Shown here: positions 8,673 through 21,044 of the stretch, piece by piece
Position numbering within the stretch: position 1 is the stretch's first letter
Layout of the letters: every line of letters begins with the position of its first letter
DNA from: Streptomyces sp. BA2
GTDB taxonomy: Bacteria; Actinomycetota; Actinomycetes; Streptomycetales; Streptomycetaceae
Assembly (NCBI RefSeq): GCF_009769735.1
Contig: NZ_WSRO01000002.1
Span: 6,460,001 to 6,524,000, forward strand
Reading direction: 5' to 3'
Length of the DNA stretch: 64,000 nt
The notes under the pieces: model-generated
The model's input: the letters and a program-made list of their open reading frames with translations, nothing else
The model's database searches: none
What the model was told of the DNA's origin: nothing
Translations under genes and position numbers: made by a program

Positions 8673-9218
8673 ATGAATATCTGTGTCTTCCTCTCCGCCG
8701 CCGACCTCCCCGACCGCTACACCCGCCCCGCCCGCGAATTCGCCGAACTGCTCGGCAAGGGCGGACACACCCTGGTGTGGGGCGGTTCGGAGAGCGGCCT
8801 GATGAAGGTCGTCGCCGACGGTGTGCACGAGGCGGGCGGAGGGCTCGTCGGCGTCTCCGTGGACTTCCTCGCCGCCAAGGCCAGGACCGTCACCGCGCCC
8901 GACGAGATGGTCATCGCGCGCGACCTCGCCGAGCGCAAGGCGCTGCTCCTGGAGAAGGCCGACGCGATCGTGATCATGGTCGGAGGCACGGGCACGCTGG
9001 ACGAGGCCACCGAGATCCTCGAACTGAAGAAGCACGGCAAGCACACCAAGCCCGTGGTCCTGCTCAACTCGGCAGGCTTCTACGACGGGTTGAAGGAGCA
9101 GTTCCAGCGCATGGAGGACGAGGGCTTCCTGCCGGTGCCGCTGACCGGTCTCGTCTTCTTCGCCGAGGAGCCGGTCGGCGCCCTCGCCTACCTGGAGGAG
9201 TCCGTGGGCATGCGCTGA
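8673..9218 (+). CDS. LOG-family / TIGR00730-type Rossmann-fold protein
   Basis: A 181-residue relative of the 'lysine decarboxylase'-annotated LOG family, whose characterised members are cytokinin riboside 5'-monophosphate phosphoribohydrolases. It has the WGGSESGLMKVVADG strand-turn and the phosphate-binding GGTGTLDEATE, where the usual leading Pro of PGGxGTxxE is replaced by Val (MVGGTGTLDE). TACGGT at 8661-8666 sits six bases before the ATG with no Shine-Dalgarno, so translation is probably leaderless. It is divergent from DUF427 and 33 bp before the SDR gene. The true nucleotide substrate is unknown. Confidence 0.86.
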   Translation: MNICVFLSAADLPDRYTRPAREFAELLGKGGHTLVWGGSESGLMKVVADGVHEAGGGLVGVSVDFLAAKARTVTAPDEMVIARDLAERKALLLEKADAIVIMVGGTGTLDEATEILELKKHGKHTKPVVLLNSAGFYDGLKEQFQRMEDEGFLPVPLTGLVFFAEEPVGALAYLEESVGMR

Positions 9219-9251
9219 CCTGCATCTGCCGGGGAGTGCGACGATGGACGC

Positions 9252-9941
9252 ATGGCAACACATGTGATCACCGGAGCCGGCTCCGGCATCGGCGCGGCCG
9301 TCGCCCGCCGCCTCCACGCACGCGGCGACGCCCTCGTCCTGCACGCACGCGACGCGGGCCGGGCCAAGGAACTCGCGGCGCAATTCCCGGGCTCGGACAC
9401 GCTCGTGGGCGACCTCTCCGACCCGGACAAGCTCTCCTGGGCCTTCGGGCATCAGTCGCTGCCCGACCGGGTGGACTCCCTGCTGCACATCGCGGGCGTC
9501 GTCGACCTGGGCCGGGTCGGCGACCTCACCCCCAAGTCCTGGCGCCACCAGCTCAACGTCAACCTCATCGCCCCCGCCGAGCTGACCCGCCACTTCCTGC
9601 CCCAACTCCGCGCAGCCCAGGGCCACGTGGTCTTCGTCAACTCGGGCGCGGGCCTGAGCGCCCACGCCGACTGGTCCGCCTACGCCGCCTCCAAGCACGG
9701 CCTCAAGGCCCTGGCCGACTCCCTGCGCGCCGAGGAGCACGCGAACGGCGTCCGCGTCACCTCCGTCTACCCGGGGCGCACGGCGAGCGCCATGCAGGCC
9801 AAGGTCCACCAGCAGGAGGGCAAGGCGTACGACCCCTCCCGCTTCATCGACCCGGAGTCGGTCGCCACGGCGATCCTGATGGCCGTCGACCTGCCGCGCG
9901 ACGCGGAGGTCAACGACCTGACGGTGCGGCCGGGACAGTGA
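9252..9941 (+). CDS. short-chain dehydrogenase/reductase (SDR)
   Basis: A 229-residue classical SDR oxidoreductase. Cofactor motif GAGSGIG starts at residue 8; the active site Ser lies in NSGAGLS and the YxxxK pair in YAASKHGLKAL. A basic residue follows the glycine motif region (RRLHARG), which would suit NADP(H), but this is a weak call. Its stop codon overlaps the GTG of the MetE-like gene (GTGA, 9938-9941), so the two are translationally coupled. What a MetE-like enzyme and an SDR do together is not evident. Confidence 0.87.
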   Translation: MATHVITGAGSGIGAAVARRLHARGDALVLHARDAGRAKELAAQFPGSDTLVGDLSDPDKLSWAFGHQSLPDRVDSLLHIAGVVDLGRVGDLTPKSWRHQLNVNLIAPAELTRHFLPQLRAAQGHVVFVNSGAGLSAHADWSAYAASKHGLKALADSLRAEEHANGVRVTSVYPGRTASAMQAKVHQQEGKAYDPSRFIDPESVATAILMAVDLPRDAEVNDLTVRPGQ

Positions 9942-10933
9942 ACGCGTTTCGTTGGGGCCCGGCCACCGGCATCGGGTCCATGCCCGGCGGCGACGCCCGC
10001 GAGACCGCGAAGACCGTCACCGGCAGCTTCGAGGACTTCCCGTATCTGGCGGAGCTGCCCGCGCGCGGGCCCGGCGCCGACATGATCGGCCGGACGGCCG
10101 GGATGCTGGTCGAGCTCTACGCGCGCGTGGAGCCCAGCGGCTGGCGGATCGGCGACCGGCCGGGACGGGACACGCGCCGCGCCAAGGCATGGCTCGGCGA
10201 AGACCTCGATGCCCTGGAGGAGTTCACCCAGGGGTACGAAGGGCCGGTCAAGGTACAGGCCGTCGGGCCGTGGACGCTTGCCGCCGCCCTGGAGCTGAAG
10301 AACGGCGAGGCCGCGCTCTCCGACCCCGGCGCCTGCCGTGACCTGGCCGGATCGCTCGCCGAAGGCCTGCGCGCCCATCTCGCGGACGTACGCCGCCGGA
10401 TCCCCGGCGCCCAGGTGGTGCTCCAGCTCGACGAGCCCTCGCTCATGGCCGTGCTGCGCGGGCACATCAAGACCGCGAGCGAGTACCGCACGCACCGCGC
10501 CGTGGACCGGCAGCTCGTGGAGAGCACCCTGCGGGAGGTGCTCGGTGTGCACGACGGGCCCGCCGTCGTGCACTCCTGCGCGCCGGACGTGCCGTTCGCG
10601 CTCCTTCGCCGAGCCGGCGCCGACGCGATCTCGTTCGACTTCTCGCTGCTCACCGAGCGTGACGACGAGGCGATCGGTGAGGCCGTCGAGGCCGGCACGA
10701 AGCTCTTCGCCGGTGTCGTGGCGGGCGTGGAAGGACCATTGTCAGACCCTGCCGGTAGCGTCATGGGTGTCAGGACGTTGTGGCGCAGGCTGGGGCTGAA
10801 TCCGGGTTCACTCGCGGAGTCGGTCGTGGTCACTCCGTCGTGCGGGCTCGCGGGGGCTTCTCCCGCGTACGCCCGCGCGGTGCTCGCCCACTGCGCCCGG
10901 GCGGCGAGATCACTCGCGGACAACCCTGAGTAA
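9938..10933 (+). CDS. MetE C-terminal-domain-like methionine synthase/methyltransferase
   Basis: A 331-residue stand-alone version of the catalytic barrel of cobalamin-independent methionine synthase. The zinc-binding set is visible as HSCAP (His and Cys) and the later Cys in TPSCGLAG; VLQLDEPSL is the family's conserved strand. Full-length MetE is about 750 residues with an N-terminal duplicated barrel that is absent here, as in archaeal-type 'core' MetE proteins, which may take methyl groups from a corrinoid protein rather than from methyltetrahydrofolate triglutamate. Translation is coupled to the SDR gene by a 4-base overlap. Calling it the cell's methionine synthase would be a guess. Confidence 0.82.
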   Translation: MNAFRWGPATGIGSMPGGDARETAKTVTGSFEDFPYLAELPARGPGADMIGRTAGMLVELYARVEPSGWRIGDRPGRDTRRAKAWLGEDLDALEEFTQGYEGPVKVQAVGPWTLAAALELKNGEAALSDPGACRDLAGSLAEGLRAHLADVRRRIPGAQVVLQLDEPSLMAVLRGHIKTASEYRTHRAVDRQLVESTLREVLGVHDGPAVVHSCAPDVPFALLRRAGADAISFDFSLLTERDDEAIGEAVEAGTKLFAGVVAGVEGPLSDPAGSVMGVRTLWRRLGLNPGSLAESVVVTPSCGLAGASPAYARAVLAHCARAARSLADNPE

Positions 10934-10948
10934 TTGGGTATGACGTAA

Positions 10949-13147
<2,199 letters not shown>

Positions 13148-13155
13148 CGGTTGAA

Positions 13156-13195
13156 GGCCACCCGTTCAGCGCATACCAGATGCATACGGGTGGCC
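13156..13195 (+). terminator. stem-loop after ligA
   Basis: GGCCACCCG (13156-13164) and CGGGTGGCC (13187-13195) pair perfectly, and inside the loop GCAT/ATGC can extend the structure. It begins nine bases past the ligA stop. There is no U-tract, which is common in Streptomyces terminators. Confidence 0.6.
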
Positions 13196-13396
13196 GGGTC
13201 GCATTCGGGCAACCGTTGTGGACCGCTGCCCGTAGAAGCCTTCTGCGGCCTACTGTTGAGGTGTGCGCCTGCCGTGCCCCGCTGCGATTGGGGTATCCCC
13301 TGCTCATCGGGAGCACGGGGAAGGAGTTTCAGACGCGGCTGACTTCTGGAGCGAGTCCGCGTGGCGTGGGCACCGCCGGCTGTGAGAGGGACGGGA

Positions 13397-15817
13397 ATGG
13401 AACCGACCGAGAGCGCCGCACCGGACTCCCGGCTGCGCGCGCGCCTGCGGCGCGGACCGGGCGCGTGGCTCAGCGGACGCGGAGCGGCACGGGAGACACG
13501 CGAGGCGCGCGAAGCCGAGAACCGGCGCCCCGCCCCGAGCACCGCAGTTGAGCGCCGTGAACGGGCATGGAGCACCGTCGGCGGGTACGGCACGCAGGAG
13601 CTCGGCGTGGGCGAGACCGCGGGCGGCCGGGACGCGGGGCCCTGTTCCACGCAGACCGGGGTCGAGGGGCGGCGCAGGCCGCTCTGGCGCGGCGCCGAGG
13701 CGCACGGCCCCGACGATCCTTCCGGCGAGCGCGACCCCTGGCCGGTGCTTCCGGTTGTCGTCGTGACGATCGCCGCGGTGGTGCTCGGCACGGGCTTCTT
13801 CCACGCCTTCACGGGACGCGGCGCACTGTTCCCCTCCGGCACGGTCGGCTGGTCCCTCGCCGTCCTCACGGGGCTCATCGTCGGCCACCTCGTCGCGCTC
13901 GGCCGCGACCGCTGGTGGGGCGGCACGGGATCGGGCGGCGCGCTGACCGTCGCCGTGCTCCTGCTGTACGGCTGGGTGCCCGCCGGAATGGTCAGCCTCA
14001 CCGTCGTCGTCCTGGTCGGCGTCGCGCGCCGCCACCGCTGGCGCCAGGGCATCCTGCACGGCGCGGTCGACATCCTCGGCATCGGCGCGGGCGCGCTCGC
14101 CATGGCCGCCTTCGGCACGGCCCCGTCGACGGAATCGCCCTGGCTGCCCGAGACCTGGGACCTGTACTCGGCCCCCGAGGTGGCGCTCGCCGCCGCCGCG
14201 TACCTCGTCGTCACCCGCGTCCTGCTCTGGTACGTCCACGCGCCGCGCACCGGAGCACTGCCCACGGTCACCCGCACGGCCCTGGTCCGGCAGGGCCTCG
14301 TCGGCGTCGCGCTGCTCGGCATCGCCCCGCTGATCTGCGTGGTCGCCGCCTCCACGCCCATCCTGCTCCCGCTCTTCGCGATCCCCCTGGTAGCGCTCGA
14401 CTCGACGCTGTGGATCGCGCGGGCCAGGGCCGAGGAGCAGCTGCGCGACCCGCTCACCGGCTTGCCCAACCGCCAGTGGCTCCTGGAACGGACCTGGACG
14501 GCCCTGGACGACGCCGAGCGGATCGGGGCGCGCTCCGCCCTGATGCTGATCGACATGGACCGCTTCCGGTCGGTGAACGACACCCTCGGCCACCTCGCGG
14601 GCGACCGTCTGCTGCTGCAGATCGCCGACCGGCTGCGGCTCGCCCTGCCGCGCGGTGCGGAGGCCGCGCGGCTCGGCGGCGACGAGTTCGCCGTCCTGCT
14701 GCCGGTCGCCGACTCCACGACGTCCGCCACCCGCGTGGCACGCTCGCTGGTCGCAGCCCTCGGCTCACCCCTCGACCTCGACGGCCTGACGCTGGTCCTG
14801 GAGGCCAGCGCCGGACTCGCCGTCTTCCCCGACCACGCCATGGACGCCGAGGGTCTGCTGCGCCGCGCGGACGTCGCGATGTACCAGGCCAAGCGCGACC
14901 GCACGGGCGTCGAGGTGTACGAGTCTAAGCGGGACTCCAACACCCCTGACCGGCTCGGCCTGTTGGGCGATCTGCGCAGGGCGCTCGACGCGGGTGATGT
15001 CGAGCTCCACTACCAGCCCAAGGTCCAGTTCGACGGGCGGGTCGCGGGGCTCGAAGCACTGGTGCGGTGGGTGCATCCCGAGCGCGGGAAAGTGCCGCCG
15101 GACGAGTTCATCGCCATCGCCGAGTCGTCCGGTCTCATGCCGCACCTGACGGAGTACGTCCTGGAGACGGCGCTCTGCCAGGTGGCGAAGTGGCAGGCGA
15201 TGGGGCTCAAGGTCCCCGTCGCGGTGAACGTGTCACCGCGCGACGTCCACACCCCCGGCTTCGCGGGCGCGGTCGCCGCACGCCTGGCCCGGCACGGGGT
15301 CCCCGCGGGAGCGCTCCAACTGGAGATAACGGAACACGTCCTCCTCGAGGACCCGCAGCGGGCCGCGGACACGCTGGCAGGGCTGACCGGCCACGGCGTC
15401 AAGATGTCGCTCGACGACTTCGGCACGGGGTACTCGTCCCTGGTGCACCTGCGGCGCCTGCCGGTGAGCGAACTGAAGATCGACCGGTCGTTCGTGGCAC
15501 GCCTCGCCGTCGACAACGAAGACGCGGAGATCGTCCGCTGCACGGTCGACCTCGCGCACTCCCTGGGGCTGCTCGTCGTCGCCGAGGGCGTCGAGGACGA
15601 CGAGACGTGGGAGCGGTTGCGCGACCTGGGGTGCGACGCGGTGCAGGGCTGGCTGGTCGCCGCCGCGATGCCGCCGGACGAGACCACCGCGTGGCTGCGG
15701 GCCCGGGGCTCCCGCGGATGGCGCCGGCCGGCGGATGTCGCCGCCGAGGAGGCGGCCGCCGCGGCGCAGGCCGAGGCCGAGGCCGGGGCAGAGGCCGGGG
15801 CCGACATCGCGAAGTAG
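13397..15817 (+). CDS. rmdB: membrane GGDEF-EAL c-di-GMP protein, RmdB-like
   Basis: An 806-residue c-di-GMP turnover protein: an Arg-rich cytoplasmic N-terminus of about 110 residues, six or so membrane helices (about 115-345), then GGDEF ([13 protein letters not shown]) and EAL domains. The EAL active site is intact (GLEALVRWVHPE, DDFGTGYSS), and the GGDEF signature is also intact but lacks the RxxD inhibitory site upstream. Its place between ligA and gatC matches SCO5495, which I recall as RmdB, a phosphodiesterase that affects aerial growth and sporulation; the symbol rests on synteny. ATG 13397 is preferred because GAGAGGGA precedes it; an upstream GTG at 13361 is in frame. Confidence 0.87.
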   Translation: MEPTESAAPDSRLRARLRRGPGAWLSGRGAARETREAREAENRRPAPSTAVERRERAWSTVGGYGTQELGVGETAGGRDAGPCSTQTGVEGRRRPLWRGAEAHGPDDPSGERDPWPVLPVVVVTIAAVVLGTGFFHAFTGRGALFPSGTVGWSLAVLTGLIVGHLVALGRDRWWGGTGSGGALTVAVLLLYGWVPAGMVSLTVVVLVGVARRHRWRQGILHGAVDILGIGAGALAMAAFGTAPSTESPWLPETWDLYSAPEVALAAAAYLVVTRVLLWYVHAPRTGALPTVTRTALVRQGLVGVALLGIAPLICVVAASTPILLPLFAIPLVALDSTLWIARARAEEQLRDPLTGLPNRQWLLERTWTALDDAERIGARSALMLIDMDRFRSVNDTLGHLAGDRLLLQIADRLRLALPRGAEAARLGGDEFAVLLPVADSTTSATRVARSLVAALGSPLDLDGLTLVLEASAGLAVFPDHAMDAEGLLRRADVAMYQAKRDRTGVEVYESKRDSNTPDRLGLLGDLRRALDAGDVELHYQPKVQFDGRVAGLEALVRWVHPERGKVPPDEFIAIAESSGLMPHLTEYVLETALCQVAKWQAMGLKVPVAVNVSPRDVHTPGFAGAVAARLARHGVPAGALQLEITEHVLLEDPQRAADTLAGLTGHGVKMSLDDFGTGYSSLVHLRRLPVSELKIDRSFVARLAVDNEDAEIVRCTVDLAHSLGLLVVAEGVEDDETWERLRDLGCDAVQGWLVAAAMPPDETTAWLRARGSRGWRRPADVAAEEAAAAAQAEAEAGAEAGADIAK

Positions 15818-15883
15818 CCGGGCGCGGACCCCCGGGGGAGCGGCCGGGCCCCCGCCGAGGGAATCCGTTTCACGTGCACGGGG

Positions 15884-15909
15884 TGTGGCCCCATAGGATT
15901 GGGGCCACA
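15884..15909 (+). promoter_or_regulatory. gatC promoter: -10 box centred in a perfect palindrome
   Basis: TGTGGCCCCA (15884-15893) and TGGGGCCACA (15900-15909) are exact reverse complements, and the six bases between them are TAGGAT, a good -10 hexamer. Transcription from here would give a roughly 35-base leader to gatC. A dyad centred exactly on the -10 suggests a repressor site or a transcript hairpin. Confidence 0.6.
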
Positions 15910-15940
15910 AACCACACACTCACCCCCAGAGGATCGCCGC

Positions 15941-16237
15941 ATGCCTGGCATTACGCGCGAGGAGGTCGCCCACCTCGCCCGCCTAGCACGTCTTGAGCTG
16001 AAGGACGAGGAGCTCGACCACTTCGCCGGACAGCTCGACGACATCATCGGCGCGGTCGCACGCGTCTCCGAGGTCGCCGACCAAGACGTACCGCCGACCT
16101 CCCACCCGCTGCCGCTGACGAACGTCATGCGCGCGGACGAGGTCCGTCCGTCGCTCACCCCCGAGCAGGCGCTCTCCGGAGCCCCGGCCCAAGAGCAGCA
16201 GCGTTTCAAGGTGCCGCAGATCCTGGGGGAGGACTAA
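15941..16237 (+). CDS. gatC: Asp/Glu-tRNA amidotransferase subunit GatC
   Basis: The 98-residue GatC is the small stabilising subunit that wraps around GatA in the GatCAB amidotransferase. It has the family opening [20 protein letters not shown] and the C-terminal segment with [12 protein letters not shown] 15941 is chosen over in-frame upstream codons because GAGG lies 9 bases before it and the conserved start follows. gatA begins 6 bp downstream, so the genes are one operon (gatC-gatA-small ORF-gatB). Confidence 0.95.
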   Translation: MPGITREEVAHLARLARLELKDEELDHFAGQLDDIIGAVARVSEVADQDVPPTSHPLPLTNVMRADEVRPSLTPEQALSGAPAQEQQRFKVPQILGED

Positions 16238-16243
16238 CCCACC

Positions 16244-17745
<1,502 letters not shown>

Positions 17746-17749
<4 letters not shown>

Positions 17750-17988
17750 GTCCCATGACTGCCAAGGCCAAGGGCTTCAAGAAGTCCAAGCCCGGCGCGT
17801 ACCTGTCGATCGCCACGACCGCCTTCGGCGCGGTCTCCGTCGTCAAGCAGGCCCGTATGGCCCGCAAGGACAACGACACGCTCCGGCTCATCGACGCCGC
17901 TGTCTCCGCCGCCGCCATCGCCACCGGCCTCGCTCTGCTCCTTCGTGAGCTGAAGAAGCTCGGCGACGACGACGTCCTGCTGGGTTGA
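17746..17988 (+). CDS. small conserved-looking protein between gatA and gatB, 80 aa
   Basis: An 80-residue basic protein encoded between gatA and gatB. It overlaps gatA by 4 bases and ends 16 bases before gatB, so it is cotranslated with the amidotransferase. GAGGAGG lies 11-17 bases upstream of the GTG, and an alternative ATG is at 17755. The first 20 residues are Lys-rich ([15 protein letters not shown]); residues about 50-68 form a hydrophobic Ala/Leu helix that could be membrane-embedded, followed by an acidic end. I recall an unnamed gene in the same place in other Streptomyces (SCO5500). Function unknown. Confidence 0.75.
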
Positions 17989-18004
17989 GAGGGAAAGTTT
18001 CACC

Positions 18005-19516
18005 GTGACTGTCACGACTGACCTGGTGTCGTACGAGGAAGCCCTCGCGACGTACGACCCCGTCATGGGCCTTGAGGTCCATGTCGAGCTGGGCACCAAG
18101 ACCAAGATGTTCTGCGGCTGCTCCACCGAGCTCAAGCAGGGCGCCAACAGCCAGACCTGCCCGACCTGTCTCGGCCTGCCCGGCGCGCTGCCGGTCGTCA
18201 ACGAGATCGGCGTCGAGTCCGCCATCAAGATCGGCCTCGCGCTGAACTGCGAGATCGCCGAGTGGTGCCGCTTCGCCCGGAAGAACTATTTCTATCCGGA
18301 CATGCCGAAGAACTTCCAGACCTCTCAGTACGACGAGCCGATCGCCTTCAACGGCTATCTGGACGTCCAGCTGGAGGACGGCGAAGTCTTCCGCGTGGAG
18401 ATCGAGCGCGCCCACATGGAGGAGGACACCGGCAAGTCCACGCACGTGGGCGGCGCGACGGGCCGTATCCACGGCGCCTCGCACTCGCTCCTGGACTACA
18501 ACCGCGCGGGCATCCCGCTCATCGAGATCGTCACCAAGCCGATCGAGGGCGCGGGCGAGCGGGCTCCCGAGGTCGCCAAGGCGTACGTCGCCGAGCTGCG
18601 CGAGGTCATCAAGGCGCTCGACGTGTCCGAGGCCCGGATGGACAAGGGCCAGATGCGCTGCGACGTGAACCTCTCCCTGCGTCCGCACGGGCGCGTGGAG
18701 TTCGGTACGCGCTCGGAGACGAAGAACGTCAACTCGCTCCGTTCCGTGGAGCGTGCGGCGCGGTTCGAGATCCAGCGTCACGCCGCCGTCCTGAACGGCG
18801 GCGGAACGATCGTCCAGGAGACCCGTCACTTCCACGAGGACGACGGCTCCACGACGTCGGGCCGCATCAAGGACAACGCCGAGGACTACCGGTACTTCCC
18901 GGAGCCCGACCTCGTCCCCGTCGCCCCGGCCCGTACGTGGGTCGAGGAGCTGCGTGCCGGTCTCCCCGAGATGCCGCGCGTGCGCCGCAACCGCCTCCGC
19001 GAGGAGTGGGGTGTCTCGGAGCACGACATGCAGTCGATCCTGAACGCCGGTGCGGTCGACCCCATCGTCGCGACGATCGAGGCGGGCGCCGACGCGGCTG
19101 CCGCGCGCAAGTGGTGGATGGGCGAGATGGCCCGCAACGCCAACGAGACGGGCAAGGCCCTGGACGAGCTGCCGGTCACGCCGGTGCAGGTCGCGCGGGT
19201 CGCCGAGCTCGTCGCCAAGGGTGACCTGAACGACAAGCTGGCCCGCCAGGTCTTCGAAGGCGTCCTGGCCGGCGAAGGCACGCCGGACGAGGTCGTCGAG
19301 AAGCGCGGCCTGAAGGTCGTCTCGGACGAGGGCGCGCTGTCCACTGCCGTGGAGGAAGCGATCGCCGGTAACCCCGGGGTGGCGGACAAGATCCGCAGCG
19401 GCAAGGTCGCTGCGGCCGGCGCGTTGGTCGGTGCGGTCATGAAGGCCACCCGCGGCCAGGCGGACGCGGCCCGCGTCAAGGAACTGATCCTGGAGAAGTT
19501 GGGCGTGGAGGGCTGA
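18005..19516 (+). CDS. gatB: Asp/Glu-tRNA amidotransferase subunit GatB
   Basis: GatB binds the misacylated tRNA, phosphorylates the side-chain carboxylate with ATP and accepts ammonia from GatA. The 503 residues show [19 protein letters not shown], the zinc-site cysteines CGCS and CPTCLGLPG, the GatB signature around [17 protein letters not shown], and a C-terminal YqeY-like helical tail. GTG 18005 starts 16 bases after the small ORF, giving a compact gat operon. Two strong hairpins follow the stop codon. Confidence 0.97.
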   Translation: MTVTTDLVSYEEALATYDPVMGLEVHVELGTKTKMFCGCSTELKQGANSQTCPTCLGLPGALPVVNEIGVESAIKIGLALNCEIAEWCRFARKNYFYPDMPKNFQTSQYDEPIAFNGYLDVQLEDGEVFRVEIERAHMEEDTGKSTHVGGATGRIHGASHSLLDYNRAGIPLIEIVTKPIEGAGERAPEVAKAYVAELREVIKALDVSEARMDKGQMRCDVNLSLRPHGRVEFGTRSETKNVNSLRSVERAARFEIQRHAAVLNGGGTIVQETRHFHEDDGSTTSGRIKDNAEDYRYFPEPDLVPVAPARTWVEELRAGLPEMPRVRRNRLREEWGVSEHDMQSILNAGAVDPIVATIEAGADAAAARKWWMGEMARNANETGKALDELPVTPVQVARVAELVAKGDLNDKLARQVFEGVLAGEGTPDEVVEKRGLKVVSDEGALSTAVEEAIAGNPGVADKIRSGKVAAAGALVGAVMKATRGQADAARVKELILEKLGVEG

Positions 19517-19540
19517 AGCCTCTCGCCAGTACGGCCTGAA

Positions 19541-19611
19541 CCGCCGCTTCGCGGCGGATCTTTCCCGCCCGCCCACCCGATTGCCCTGGGGCCATCGAGT
19601 GGGCGGGCGGG
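19541..19611 (+). terminator. two successive hairpins after gatB
   Basis: The first hairpin is CCGCCGC-TTC-GCGGCGG (19541-19557). The second has a perfect 13-bp stem, 19564-19576 with 19599-19611 (CCCGCCCGCCCAC/GTGGGCGGGCGGG). They lie 24 bases past the gatB stop and would end the gat transcript. The second stem abuts a possible GTG start at 19612 of the next gene, which argues for that gene starting later. Confidence 0.75.
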
Positions 19612-19662
19612 GTGCTGTTCGTCCCGCCGCACCATCGCAAGCCCCGGGCCCCGGAGCCTCCC

Positions 19663-20916
19663 CTGAACACCCTCACCGCCGAGATCCTCTCCGTCGGCCT
19701 GCTTCTCGCCGTGCTCGCGTTCGCCGTCATACGGCCCAGACAGTGGCCCGAGGCCGCCGCCGCGCTGCCCGCCGCCGGGATCGTCGTGGGGGTCGGGGCC
19801 GTCTCGCCGCGGCATGCGCTCGCCGAGGTCGAGAGTCTGCTGCCCGTGGTGGGGTTCCTTGCCGCCGTGCTTGTGCTCGCTCGGCTCTGCGCGGACGACG
19901 GGCTCTTCGCCGCCGCAGGGGATCTGGTGGCCCGGCTCTGCGGTGGGCGGACGAAGGCGCTGCTCGGCGGGGTCTTCGCGGTGGCCGCCGCCGTCACCGC
20001 CGTGCTCAGCCTCGACGCCACCGTCGTCCTGCTCACCCCCGTCGTCCTCGCCACCGCCGCCCGCGTCGGGGCGAGGCCGCGGCCGCACGTCTACGCCACC
20101 GCCCACCTCGCCAACTCGGCCTCGCTCCTGCTGCCCGTCTCCAACCTCACCAACCTCCTCGCCCTCACCGCCAGCGGGCTGAGCTTCACGCGGTTCGCGC
20201 TGCTCATGGCGTTGCCGTGGGTGGTTGCCATGGGTATCGAGTACGTGGCCTTCCGGCGGTACTTCGCCGTCGATCTGGACGCGGGCGCCCTTGAGCCCAA
20301 GGAGACCGAGCCGACCGCCGTGCCGGTCTTCACCCTGGCCGTCCTCGGGCTCACGCTCGCCGGGTTCGTGGTGACCTCACTCGCGGGCCTCGAACCCCTG
20401 TGGGCCGCCCTCGCGGGGGCCGCCGTCCTCGCGAGCCGTGCGCTGCTGCGACGGCGTACGAGCGCCACCGCACTCGTCCGCTCCGCGAACCCCCTCTTCT
20501 GCCTGTTCGTGCTCGCGCTCGGCATCGTCGTCAAGGCGGTCGTCGACAACGGCCTCGGCTCCGGCATCGAGTGGCTCCTGCCGGACGGAGCCTCGCTGCC
20601 CGCGCTGCTCGCCGTGACGGCCGTCGCCGCCGTGCTCGCCAACCTGATCAACAACCTGCCCGCGATCCTCGCCCTGCTGCCCTCCGTCGCCCCCGCGGGC
20701 CCTGGCCCCGTCCTCGCCGCCCTGATCGGCGTCAACATCGGCCCGAACCTGACGTACGTCGGCTCGCTCGCCACCCTGCTGTGGCGCCGCATCCTCCACG
20801 ACCACGGCACGGACGCCGAGTTGGGGACCTTCACCCGCCTCGGCGTGCTGACCGTGCCCCTCACACTGGCGGCGTCGACCGTCGCGCTCTGGGCGGGGCT
20901 GCTGATCGGCGCCTGA
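19663..20916 (+). CDS. SLC13/ArsB-like integral membrane transporter
   Basis: About 417 residues with roughly 11 membrane helices and the two-fold repeated layout of the ion transporter superfamily (arsenite/citrate/dicarboxylate permeases). Conserved Asn-rich re-entrant segments are visible: LANSASLLLPVSNLTNLL in the first half and NLINNLPAILALL plus NIGPNLTYVGS in the second, as in ArsB/NhaD-type carriers. The start is uncertain. I use CTG 19663, which has GGAG six bases upstream and begins LNTLTAEILSV; GTG 19612 is in frame but lies against the gatB terminator stem. No arsR or arsC is adjacent, so the substrate is open. Confidence 0.8.
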   Translation: MNTLTAEILSVGLLLAVLAFAVIRPRQWPEAAAALPAAGIVVGVGAVSPRHALAEVESLLPVVGFLAAVLVLARLCADDGLFAAAGDLVARLCGGRTKALLGGVFAVAAAVTAVLSLDATVVLLTPVVLATAARVGARPRPHVYATAHLANSASLLLPVSNLTNLLALTASGLSFTRFALLMALPWVVAMGIEYVAFRRYFAVDLDAGALEPKETEPTAVPVFTLAVLGLTLAGFVVTSLAGLEPLWAALAGAAVLASRALLRRRTSATALVRSANPLFCLFVLALGIVVKAVVDNGLGSGIEWLLPDGASLPALLAVTAVAAVLANLINNLPAILALLPSVAPAGPGPVLAALIGVNIGPNLTYVGSLATLLWRRILHDHGTDAELGTFTRLGVLTVPLTLAASTVALWAGLLIGA

Positions 20917-21044
20917 GCCCCAGGCATCCGTTCATACCGACTTCGTCCCCAAGTCTTCACACGGATACCGGACTTCACTAGCGTCCCGCCGAGTAGGTCA
21001 ATGGATCAGCGGAGAACCATTGGCCGTCGACTGGAGGTCGTTAC

